In this document: piece by piece, positions 16,904 to 23,923 of the stretch
Numbering within the stretch: the first letter of the stretch is position 1
Layout of the letters: each line of letters begins with the position of its first letter
Assembly (NCBI GenBank): GCA_902470805.1
Contig: CABRHX010000003.1
Location: forward strand, 1-64,000
DNA from: an uncultured Collinsella sp.
GTDB lineage: Bacteria > Actinomycetota > Coriobacteriia > Coriobacteriales > Coriobacteriaceae
Length of the DNA: 64,000 nucleotides
Reading direction: 5' to 3'
The notes under the pieces: model-generated
What the model was told of the DNA's origin: nothing
The model's database searches: none
Seen by the model: only the letters and a program-made list of their open reading frames with translations
Program-made: the position numbers and the translations under genes

Positions 16904-17647
16904 CTATTGCATCGGGTCGGACAGGACCCGCTCGATCTCTGATGCGGGAAGTGCGCCTTGGCGCAGGATCTGGAGCCCGCCGTGCTGGAACGACACAATG
17001 GTCGAGGCGTCGCGACACGGGGTCTCACCGGCATCGACGGCAACATCGACCCCCTCCAGGATGCGATCCTCGACGGCGGCAAAGCTTGCCGGCGAGGGCG
17101 CGCCGTGCGTGTTGGCGCTCGTGCAGGCAAGGGGACTGCCGCAGGCGCGAATGAGCGCTTGGACCATGGGAGAGGCCGAAGCGCGCAGGGCCACGGTGTC
17201 GTCGGCAGCGCGCATAAAGGTCGGCACGCAGGGGGCCGCCTTGACCACGATAGTCAGGGCGCCCGGCCAGCATCGTCGCGCAAGCACGCGGGCCTCTTCC
17301 GGGATATCCACGCCATAGCGGTCGAGTGCTTCGGCATTATCAACCAGCCAGGCGACCGTTTGGGTGAGTTCGCGCTGCTTAAGGGTAAAGATGCGGCGAT
17401 AGCCGGTACCGAGTGCGGGGACCGCGGCACCGTTGACGGCAGCCTGCGGGTCGCGCGGCCACGGCTTGGGCCCACTTGTATCTTGAGGAATTGCATCCGA
17501 GAAGGCATTAGCCGCCACGGCGACACCGTAGACCGTCTCGGTCGGGATCAGCGCCAGACCGCCGCGACCGAGCACCTCGGCCGTGCGCTCGACGGCAAGC
17601 CGATGCGGCTCGCGCGCTCCCTCGTATACCCGATAGACCGTCTGCAT
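16904..17647 (-). CDS. Sua5/YciO/YrdC family, probable threonylcarbamoyl-AMP synthase
   Basis: About 247 residues. It carries the YrdC fold: LIPTETVYGVA near residue 36, a RRIFTLKQRE variant of the usual IFxxKGRP, CWPGALTIVVKA, and GSPLACTSANTHGAPS. The family makes threonylcarbamoyl-AMP from threonine, bicarbonate and ATP for tRNA t6A modification. A roughly 25-residue insertion (FSDAIPQDTSGP...) sits between the first two motifs. Partner genes tsaB, tsaD and tsaE are not in the window. Confidence 0.85.
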   Translation of the reverse strand: MQTVYRVYEGAREPHRLAVERTAEVLGRGGLALIPTETVYGVAVAANAFSDAIPQDTSGPKPWPRDPQAAVNGAAVPALGTGYRRIFTLKQRELTQTVAWLVDNAEALDRYGVDIPEEARVLARRCWPGALTIVVKAAPCVPTFMRAADDTVALRASASPMVQALIRACGSPLACTSANTHGAPSPASFAAVEDRILEGVDVAVDAGETPCRDASTIVSFQHGGLQILRQGALPASEIERVLSDPMQ

Positions 17648-17794
17648 GTGTATGCCAGCCCCTTACGCTCTGGTGCAAGTTTGTTTACTGTGGGGCATTC
17701 TCGCACGAAACGTTCAACCTATTTGCCCAGAGCGCATGTTGGTTTGGTGAGCGGCCGTAGTAGTCGGTGAAAGTGAGGGGGTTATTGCAGATTT

Positions 17795-18097
17795 TTAGCG
17801 AGCAAGCGTAACGGTACGATCGGGAAACTCAATGCTTGCGACAAGCTTTCCGCCGAGACTTTCTGCGTACCTGCTCAGCGTGTCGAGCCTCATTGATCCC
17901 AGCTCCCCGCGCTCGAGCTCCGATATGCGTTTTTGAGAAACACCCATCGACTGGGCCACCGAGGCCTGCGTCAGATCCTTTAGTTTGCGAATTTGAGCGA
18001 GCTTATAGGCTTCGATACGTTCACGAGTTTTCTCCTGCTCGGCGGCAATAGATTCACGCGCTATCCCGCGTGATTCCATATACTCATGCAGCTCCAT
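17795..18097 (-). CDS. XRE-family HigA-like antitoxin
   Basis: About 100 residues with a helix-turn-helix in the second half (TQASVAQSMGVSQKRISELERGELGSM). It overlaps the upstream toxin-like gene by 14 bases, the usual toxin-first HigBA order. The start at 18097 has AAGGAGG nine bases upstream. It would neutralise the toxin and repress the shared promoter at 18489-18521. Confidence 0.85.
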   Translation of the reverse strand: MELHEYMESRGIARESIAAEQEKTRERIEAYKLAQIRKLKDLTQASVAQSMGVSQKRISELERGELGSMRLDTLSRYAESLGGKLVASIEFPDRTVTLAR

Positions 18098-18479
18098 CTT
18101 GATCGAGCCTCCTTACGTGGCGACGGTATATTTGCTCGGCCCTTGGAATGTTGATCGCATACCAACCGTTCCATTTTGCCCTTGACGATCCCGCTCGCGA
18201 CTTATCACCCGCCAATAGCAATACCGCCTGGCGCTTGGGGTCAAAGGCGAAGAGGATGCGAATCATCTGCCCACCACACGACGTCACTCTCAGCTCCTTT
18301 AAATGATGAAGCTTCGAGCCCTTTACGCGGTCAACCAGCGGACGACCAAGGCTGGGACCTTCCTTCTCGAGCACCAAAAGGTCTGCATAAATCTGCTTCA
18401 GCGTAGCTTCATCCTGCTCATCAAGCCAAGGTTCAATGTAATCAAGCACGATACGGTACCGATGCAGCTGATTTGACAT
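18084..18479 (-). CDS. HigB/RelE-type toxin (phage Gp49-like)
   Basis: About 131 residues of the RelE/HigB endoribonuclease superfamily. Recognisable segments are GRPLVDRVKGSKLHHLKELR and GQMIRILFAFDPKRQAVLLLAGDKS, which match the Gp49-like HigB core. The family cleaves mRNA on the ribosome. AGAAGGAG precedes the start. The C-terminus after RAKWNGWY is longer than in most relatives. Toxicity is inferred from family only. Confidence 0.82.
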   Translation of the reverse strand: MSNQLHRYRIVLDYIEPWLDEQDEATLKQIYADLLVLEKEGPSLGRPLVDRVKGSKLHHLKELRVTSCGGQMIRILFAFDPKRQAVLLLAGDKSRAGSSRAKWNGWYAINIPRAEQIYRRHVRRLDQDGAA

Positions 18480-18488
18480 ACCTTTCTC

Positions 18489-18521
18489 CTTCTATAGTAG
18501 AAGTTTTACGGTATATTGCAA
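18489..18521 (-). promoter_or_regulatory. HigBA promoter with overlapping palindrome
   Basis: On the minus strand TTGCAA (18521-18516), a 16-bp spacer and TACTAT (18499-18494). The -10 box lies inside a 15-bp palindrome CTTCTATAGTAGAAG (18489-18503), a likely autorepression operator for the antitoxin. Confidence 0.65.
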
Positions 18522-18588
18522 GAGCGGAAATAGGCTCGAAGGGTCTTTTTTGCAGAAGTGAAGCCCGAGATCAGTAGGCAACGAGGGG

Positions 18589-19035
18589 TTATTGGACTGC
18601 GACGAACTTCTTTGGCCTGCCGGCATGGCGTTCCTGAGCGGCGTAACGCTCGATGCTGTCGATCGTAATCATCCGACGGCCGTCGACAAGCTCAACATCG
18701 AGTTTGCCGGCTTTGACCAGCGCAGTGATTCGCGGTGCGGAAACCCTGAGGTCCGCCGCCGCGTCCTTAAACGTTCGACACGCCGCTTCCCGAGCGTCCT
18801 CGTGGTCGATTTCGACTGAAAGGGCCACGACCTCGGCCGAACGCTCGTACCCAGCCGGAGCCCGACCATTGTTAAGATCGTCGGCCAAAAACGCCATCAG
18901 CGCCTCGATGGCATGAGCTATTGCTTCTTCGCGTGTATCGCCATCGGCAAAGGCCCCGGGGACCTGCGGGAAGCTGGCACAGTAACCGTCGTCTTCTTTT
19001 ATGAGAACGCAGTCATAGGTAAATCGTTGTTTCAT
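18589..19035 (-). CDS. HicB-like antitoxin-family protein without HicA
   Basis: About 148 residues. The N-terminal half is a HicB-type partial RNase H fold (YDCVLIKEDDGYCASFPQVPG...GDTREEAIAHAIEALMAFL). The C-terminal half carries a helix-turn-helix-like DNA-binding segment (DAAADLRVSAPRITALVKAGKLD). A very strong GAGGGGG site precedes the ATG. No small HicA-like open frame lies on either side, so this is an orphan regulator or the remnant of a pair. Confidence 0.78.
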   Translation of the reverse strand: MKQRFTYDCVLIKEDDGYCASFPQVPGAFADGDTREEAIAHAIEALMAFLADDLNNGRAPAGYERSAEVVALSVEIDHEDAREAACRTFKDAAADLRVSAPRITALVKAGKLDVELVDGRRMITIDSIERYAAQERHAGRPKKFVAVQ

Positions 19036-19070
19036 TATGACCCCCTCGGCTACCAGCTACCAACCGAGAT

Positions 19071-19101
19071 AATTATAAATTGCTTTATAATTAGAAATGA
19101 A
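19071..19101 (-). promoter_or_regulatory. HicB promoter and operator
   Basis: A perfect inverted repeat AATTATAAA-TTGC-TTTATAATT (19071-19092) contains the minus-strand -10 hexamer TATAAT; TTCATT lies 18 bp upstream. This fits autoregulation by the HicB-like protein. Confidence 0.6.
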
Positions 19102-19115
19102 TCAGTTAATAAATA

Positions 19116-20390
19116 TTACTGACGCTGTTTGGGCTCCGTGACGACGGCTCGGACGATGCGGGGACGATCGGTGAGGTCGCGGACGATGCGCACATCCGAC
19201 AGGCCCGCTTGGCGGCAGAGCTCGGCGGCGGCGTCGAGAGCGCCCTCGTAGAGCTCGCAGGCAAAGAGGCCACCGGCGCGCAACATGTAGGGCGCCGCGT
19301 TGAGCAAGCGGCGGAAGATGTCGAGGCCGTCGGCACCGCCTTCGAGCGCCAGGTCGGGCTCAAAATCCTTGACCTCGTGCGGCAGCGAGCGCATGACGTC
19401 GGTGGGAATGTACGGAGGGTTGGAGACGAGGACGTCGAAGGTGCCCCACTCTTCGCGGGGAATCGAGCTTACCAGGTTGGTGAGGCTGAATGCGACCTCG
19501 TCTGCCGTGAGACCTAGGGCGTCGCGGTTTTTGGTTGCCAGGTCGATGGCGCGCGGCTCGATATCGGTAGCGGTGCAGGTGACGTGGCCGCGGCGCTCCC
19601 AGGCAAGCGAGAGCGAGATACAGCCCGTGCCGCAGCCGACCTCGAGGACGCAGGCGACGCGGGGCTCGGCGGGAGCGGGCTCGGTGGCCTCGGCGGCGTT
19701 CTGCGCGGAGGTCGTCTCCTGGTCGTCGCCTTCGATGGCAATGCCGTATTCGTCGAGCTCGGGCTCGGGGGCTTCCATGGCCTCGGCTTCTGCTGCTTCG
19801 CTTTCTGCTGCCCGCGCGGCGGCTTCCTCGGCCTCGCGATCGGCCAGCTCCTCAGCATAGGCGCGGCTGCCAAGTACGTCGCTGCCCAGCGCCGCCTCGT
19901 CGGCAGCCGTGAGGTTGGCGGCACGGCGCTCGGCAGTCGCGCGTTCATCGGCCAGTGCTGCCTCGGCCTTGCGGGCCTGCTCGACTTCATCGTTCCAGGG
20001 CAACTCCACGCGCTGACGGGCGGCGGCCTCGGGGCTCAGCACCTCGGCATCCAGATAGTTCAGAACTTCCTCGACGAGCATCTCGGTCTCGGGGCGCGGG
20101 ATGAGCACGCCGGGGGCGCACGCTACGTCGATCATGCGGAACTGCGTGCTACCCGTGATGTACTGCAGCGGTTCGCCCTTGGCGCGGCGGACGACAGCCG
20201 CATGCATGGTCTCGAGCTGGGCCGCGTCGAGCGTCTCGTCCATGCGCATATACAAGTCGATGCGCGCCAGGCCCGTAGCCGCGCACAGCAGCCACTCGGC
20301 AGAAAGACGGGGATGCTCCTCGCCGCGCTCGGCCAGGTACTCCTTGGTCCACTCGAGACAACGCTTGATGGTCCAGATCTCGTTTGCCAT
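19116..20390 (-). CDS. prmC: Release factor glutamine methyltransferase with internal insertion
   Basis: Methylates the GGQ glutamine of release factors using SAM. The N-terminal helical domain, IPRPETEMLVEEVL near residue 98, the SAM-binding VLEVGCGTGCISL near 248 and the catalytic SNPPYIPT near 323 are all intact. At about 424 residues it is roughly 130-140 longer than usual. The extra length is one block (about residues 114-243) of Ala/Glu-rich, predicted helical and highly acidic sequence inserted between the PRPETE segment and SAM motif I. The reading frame is continuous. The start MANEIWT (20390) follows GGGGTCC. prfA, its substrate gene, lies upstream. Confidence 0.92.
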   Translation of the reverse strand: MANEIWTIKRCLEWTKEYLAERGEEHPRLSAEWLLCAATGLARIDLYMRMDETLDAAQLETMHAAVVRRAKGEPLQYITGSTQFRMIDVACAPGVLIPRPETEMLVEEVLNYLDAEVLSPEAAARQRVELPWNDEVEQARKAEAALADERATAERRAANLTAADEAALGSDVLGSRAYAEELADREAEEAAARAAESEAAEAEAMEAPEPELDEYGIAIEGDDQETTSAQNAAEATEPAPAEPRVACVLEVGCGTGCISLSLAWERRGHVTCTATDIEPRAIDLATKNRDALGLTADEVAFSLTNLVSSIPREEWGTFDVLVSNPPYIPTDVMRSLPHEVKDFEPDLALEGGADGLDIFRRLLNAAPYMLRAGGLFACELYEGALDAAAELCRQAGLSDVRIVRDLTDRPRIVRAVVTEPKQRQ

Positions 20391-20820
20391 GGGGTCCTCC
20401 CCTCTTAAGCGCCGGACGGCGCGCGAATGTCGGAGCAGATTGTACGCGAGGCCAGCGCTTGGCAAGGGACGATTGAAGGCGATTATCGAGAATCAGCCCA
20501 GAATTTTGCACCGGGCTTGCTCAAAGTGCTCATTCGTCGACGTCAAAATCTGCATTCGTCAAGCTTTTGGCAAGGTTGACCCAAAACTGACCAATATCTA
20601 ACCAAGAACTTGCCAAATCACTTGACGCGCGACGCATCAAAAAATGCACTGCGTCTTCTTGGACGATTATTCGAGCAATATTTTCAATAGCAGATGAAGG
20701 CTGTTAATTACTTTGAGCAGGTAGGCAGCTTAATTTCTAACAAAACAGATTAAATAAACTCGAAAAGTAATTTACCCAACCTAGTCATTTAAGAACGTCC
20801 CCAATGACTACCTCTAAGGC
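20391..20820. other. AT-richer gene-free stretch between prfA and prmC
   Basis: No gene is apparent. It contains an inverted repeat TTTTGGCAAG / CTTGCCAAA (20565-20617) and a palindrome with arms TAGTCATT / AATGACTA around AAGAACGTCCCC (about 20783-20812), one of the GTCCC-type palindromes seen elsewhere in the window. Base composition is clearly more AT-rich than neighbouring genes. Confidence 0.6.
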
Positions 20821-20821
20821 G

Positions 20822-21024
20822 CCGCAGGTTGAGCATACCGCATCCGGAGCAAGGCAACGCCGCATGTAGAGGACGGACAGCGAGCGACGTCCAGAGCGAA
20901 CAAGTTGGCATGAAAAAGGCAAGGCATAGACCTTCTGGTCATGCCTTGCCTTTTGAATGACAAATTGTCGCTCTGGGCGGCGCGCAGCGTCAAGCCGTTA
21001 CGCGGTTTGGCAAAACCGCGTAAC
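20822..21024. repeat. Structured repeat element, copy 2
   Basis: Outer helix CCAGAGCGAACAA / TTGTCGCTCTGG, inner terminator-like hairpin AAGGCAAGGCAT / ATGCCTTGCC with tip GACC-TTCT-GGTC, and 3' hairpin GTTACGCGGTTT / AAACCGCGTAAC ending three bases from the prfA stop codon. Relative to copy 1 the changes in all three helices are compensatory. On the minus strand the inner hairpin ends in TTTTT and probably terminates prfA. A 5' extension contains GGACGGACAGCGA, shared with copy 3. Confidence 0.85.
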
Positions 21025-21027
21025 CTA

Positions 21028-22095
21028 CTAAACAGCCTGTGCCAGCTTCTCGGCTCGCTCGGCGGCGGCGAGGGCCTCGATGACGGTGCCGAGCTGGTCG
21101 CCCAGAAGCACGCCGTTGTAGGTGGAGTTGAAGCCGATGCGGTGATCGGTCACGCGATCCTGGGGCTGGTTGTAGGTACGAATCTTCTCGGAACGGTTGC
21201 CGTGGCCGATCTGGCTCTGGCGCTCGGCACCGAGCTCTGCCTGCTGCTTCTCGAGCTCCATCTCGTACAGACGAGCGCGCAGCATCTGCATGCAGACCTC
21301 GCGGTTCTGGATCTGGGAGCGCTGCTCCTGCGACTGCACCACGGTGTTGGTGGGCAGGTGGGTGATGCGCACGGCAGAGTAGGTGGTGTTAACGCACTGA
21401 CCGCCAGGGCCGGAAGCGCAGTAGGTGTCGATGCGCAGATCGGACTGGTTAATCTGGACGTCGATCTCCTCGGCCTCGGGAAGCACGGCGACGGTAGCCG
21501 TGGAAGTCTGGATACGGCCCTGGGACTCGGTCTTGGGGACACGCTGGACGCGGTGCACGCCGGACTCGTACTTCATGACGGAGTAGACGCGGTCGCCCTC
21601 GACCTTGAACTCGATGGACTTAAAGCCGCCAGCCTCGCTGGGGCTGGAATCGAGCACAGTGGTCTTCCAGCCGCGCGACTCGCAGAAGCGCTGGTACATC
21701 TTGTACAGATCGCCGGCAAAGATGGCAGCCTCGTCGCCACCGGCGGCGGAGCGGATCTCGACAATGGTGTTCTTGTCGTCGTTGGGGTCGCTCGGAATGA
21801 GCATGTACTTGATGTCTTCCTCGAGCTGGGGGAGCTTGGCCTCGTTTTCGGAGATGTCCATCTGGAGCATCTCCTTCTCGTCCGCATCGCTGGTGTCGCG
21901 GAGCATCTCCTTGGCGGCCTCGATGTCATCGAGCGCGCCGATGTACTCACGCGAGGCAGCGATGAGGTCGGACTGGTGTGCGTACTCCTTGTTGAGACGC
22001 GTGAACTCCTTGATGTCGGAGGCGACGGCCGGGTCGGAAAGCTTCTTCTCGAGCTCCTCGTAGGCCTTAATGATCTTTTCGAGCTTGTCGCGCAT
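21028..22095 (-). CDS. prfA: Peptide chain release factor 1
   Basis: Recognises UAA and UAG and triggers peptide release; 355 residues. The GGQ loop (SGPGGQCVNTTYSAVRITH) and the codon-recognition segment are present. AAAGGAG precedes the ATG. It is followed, after a structured repeat, by prmC, whose product methylates the GGQ glutamine, a conserved functional pairing. Confidence 0.96.
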   Translation of the reverse strand: MRDKLEKIIKAYEELEKKLSDPAVASDIKEFTRLNKEYAHQSDLIAASREYIGALDDIEAAKEMLRDTSDADEKEMLQMDISENEAKLPQLEEDIKYMLIPSDPNDDKNTIVEIRSAAGGDEAAIFAGDLYKMYQRFCESRGWKTTVLDSSPSEAGGFKSIEFKVEGDRVYSVMKYESGVHRVQRVPKTESQGRIQTSTATVAVLPEAEEIDVQINQSDLRIDTYCASGPGGQCVNTTYSAVRITHLPTNTVVQSQEQRSQIQNREVCMQMLRARLYEMELEKQQAELGAERQSQIGHGNRSEKIRTYNQPQDRVTDHRIGFNSTYNGVLLGDQLGTVIEALAAAERAEKLAQAV

Positions 22096-22326
22096 GGTGG
22101 GACTCCTTTATGTGCGTGAAGGCGAAAATCGGCAGAGTTAATGGGGCGCGCGGCGCCACTGCGGGGGTAAGCCCAGCTAGAACATGTCGATCTTCAGATA
22201 CATGCGCATCCCTTCGCGTATGGGGTACATAGTTGCGGTCTAACCCATACATGATAGCGTGCGCAGGCATACCTGCATATAACCCGCACGGAATGTGACA
22301 AAGGGTCAGTCCGCCAACGCAAGGCT
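22096..22326. other. Intergenic region upstream of prfA
   Basis: Holds a GTATGGG / CCCATAC inverted repeat (22218-22250), a GCAGG-CATA-CCTGC hairpin and a half-palindrome AATGTGACAAAGGGTCAGTCC (22292 onward) close to the stop of the neighbouring ATPase gene. No gene seen. Confidence 0.5.
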
Positions 22327-23652
22327 CTACTTCAAGAACATGGCCATATATAGCGGAAGCGTCACCTTTTTGCCGTCTCGGCCGACGTTACCGTCTATCA
22401 GCTTGTACCCAAGGTTCACGTCCTGCCGCTCGAGCATGTCGTTGAGCGATACCGTAGATCCGCGCGAGGCCTTCACCTCAATGGGCACAACGCTCGCGTC
22501 GGGCGAGTCGACGAGAAACTCTATTTCCCTATCGCCCTTCTGCGACCGCCAATAACGCAGAGCCACACCCCGCGCCGCAAGCATGCAGGCGACCAGGTTC
22601 TCGTAGAGGCCGCCCTTCATGGGACCCGCGAGCTTGTTGTTCACCACCGCCTCCAGCATTTCGAAGCCGTACATGGCCATGAGCACGCCCGTATCGGCAG
22701 CATAGAGGCGAAACTTCGTCCCGTCTTCATAGGCGGCAAGAGGGAATTGGGCGGCGCTCACCGACTGGCACCGTCGCACCATACCTGCTCCCACGAGCCA
22801 ATCCACGGACGAGCCAAATTTGCGCGCCGTTCCCCTGTTCTCGACCACGGAATACTGGAACTTCGTATTCTCCTTTGCGAGCTGGCGCGGCAACGATTCA
22901 AAGCACGCCCGCGCGCGCACGCGCTCGGGGGCTTGCGCGTATCGAGCCACGTCGTCGAGATACGAGGCGAGCAGCCTGCTTTGCTCGTCGAAAGCAACGA
23001 CGAAGTTGCCCGTCCGCGCAAAGGCGTCCACCACCGCAGGCATACCGCCGACCGCGAGGTACTCGCGCAGCATCTGCATCATCTTCTGATTCACCGCAAC
23101 GGGCACGGGCATCAACGACTCATAGTATTCCCGCAAATTGGCGATATCGTCCTCCCCATACCCGCGCGCCCAAAGGTACTCCTCGAAATCGAGGGGGCCC
23201 ATTTCGACCTCTCGCTCGTACCCAACGGGAATGGAGGCGAGCGCAGCCTCCTCCTTGAACCGAATGCCCAGAAGCGAGCCCGACGCAACGACATCGCACC
23301 TGCCGTCGAGAGCGAGATACTTAAGCGCAGCGCGAGCACGCGGGCACTCCTGAATCTCGTCGAGGAAAAGAAGCGTTCGTCCTGGAACAAAGCGCACGCC
23401 GGGCACGACGAGCGATATCTGCCGGTAGATCGAGTCGGCATCGATTGGGCCATCGAACACCCGCTTAAGGTCCGGGGACCCAATGAAGTCTATGGAGATG
23501 AAGCTTTCGTAGTCCTGCCGCCCGAACTCGGCGACGATGTACGACTTGCCAACCTGTCGCGCGCCCTTGATGAGAAGGCATTCGGCGCCCTTTTCCGCCC
23601 GCCACGAACGGAGGGTGTCGAGCATCTTTCGCTTCAGCACACTACGCACCAT
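22327..23652 (-). CDS. AAA-type ATPase with C-terminal DUF4143 domain (paralogue A)
   Basis: About 441 residues. P-loop IKGARQVGKSY near residue 30, Walker B LLFLDEIQECPRA, a sensor-like SGSLLG strand, and a C-terminal segment EIEFLVD...PIEVKAS that has the spacing of a PD-(D/E)xK nuclease-like fold. Families with this AAA_14/DUF4143 layout are common in gut bacteria, and their function is not established. The gene is solitary. AGGTGAAGG precedes the ATG. Four copies of a repeat at exact 32-bp spacing begin 15 bases upstream of the start, covering the 5' region. It resembles paralogue B more than C. Confidence 0.85.
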   Translation of the reverse strand: MVRSVLKRKMLDTLRSWRAEKGAECLLIKGARQVGKSYIVAEFGRQDYESFISIDFIGSPDLKRVFDGPIDADSIYRQISLVVPGVRFVPGRTLLFLDEIQECPRARAALKYLALDGRCDVVASGSLLGIRFKEEAALASIPVGYEREVEMGPLDFEEYLWARGYGEDDIANLREYYESLMPVPVAVNQKMMQMLREYLAVGGMPAVVDAFARTGNFVVAFDEQSRLLASYLDDVARYAQAPERVRARACFESLPRQLAKENTKFQYSVVENRGTARKFGSSVDWLVGAGMVRRCQSVSAAQFPLAAYEDGTKFRLYAADTGVLMAMYGFEMLEAVVNNKLAGPMKGGLYENLVACMLAARGVALRYWRSQKGDREIEFLVDSPDASVVPIEVKASRGSTVSLNDMLERQDVNLGYKLIDGNVGRDGKKVTLPLYMAMFLK

Positions 23653-23666
23653 CCTTCACCTGCTGT

Positions 23667-23778
23667 TTGCAGCTTTTCAGGATGGATTTTACCAACTTTT
23701 GCAGCTTTTCCGGGTGTATTTGGCCTAGATTTGCAGCTTTTCCGGGTCCAGATAGCCGCTTCGTGCAGCTTTTCCGGA
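23667..23778 (-). promoter_or_regulatory. Four-copy 32-bp-phased repeat array upstream of ATPase A
   Basis: The sequence TTGCAGCTTTTCCGG (plus strand) recurs with TGC at 23668, 23700, 23732 and 23764, an exact 32-bp period, about three helical turns. The first copy has CAGG in place of CCGG and the last copy diverges at its 5' edge; spacer sequences are unrelated. It fits an operator array bound on one face of the DNA. Confidence 0.85.
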
Positions 23779-23856
23779 CTTCTAGAGGGCGCGGCGCGCT
23801 TAGGAGCTGCAGAATCATAATCGCGTGCAAACGGCGGGCTAACATAGCCTTTCACC

Positions 23857-23894
23857 GAAAAGGGCGGGCGGCCGCGCCCTGCGACCACCCGCCC
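23857..23894 (-). terminator. Terminator of the giant adhesin gene
   Basis: On the minus strand AGGGCGGG pairs with CCCGCCC, followed by TTTT, about 30 bases after the stop codon. Confidence 0.75.
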
Positions 23895-23923
23895 TCAATC
23901 AAAGCCCTTCTCGGCAGCCGCAG

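Noticed and set aside
17795..19035. Prophage or genomic island carrying the toxin-antitoxin genes
   Set aside because: No integrase, attachment repeats or phage genes; flanked directly by housekeeping genes.
23667..23778. CRISPR or VNTR
   Set aside because: Only four 15-bp units with 17-bp spacers and no cas genes; exact phase with divergent spacers fits a binding array better than a VNTR.
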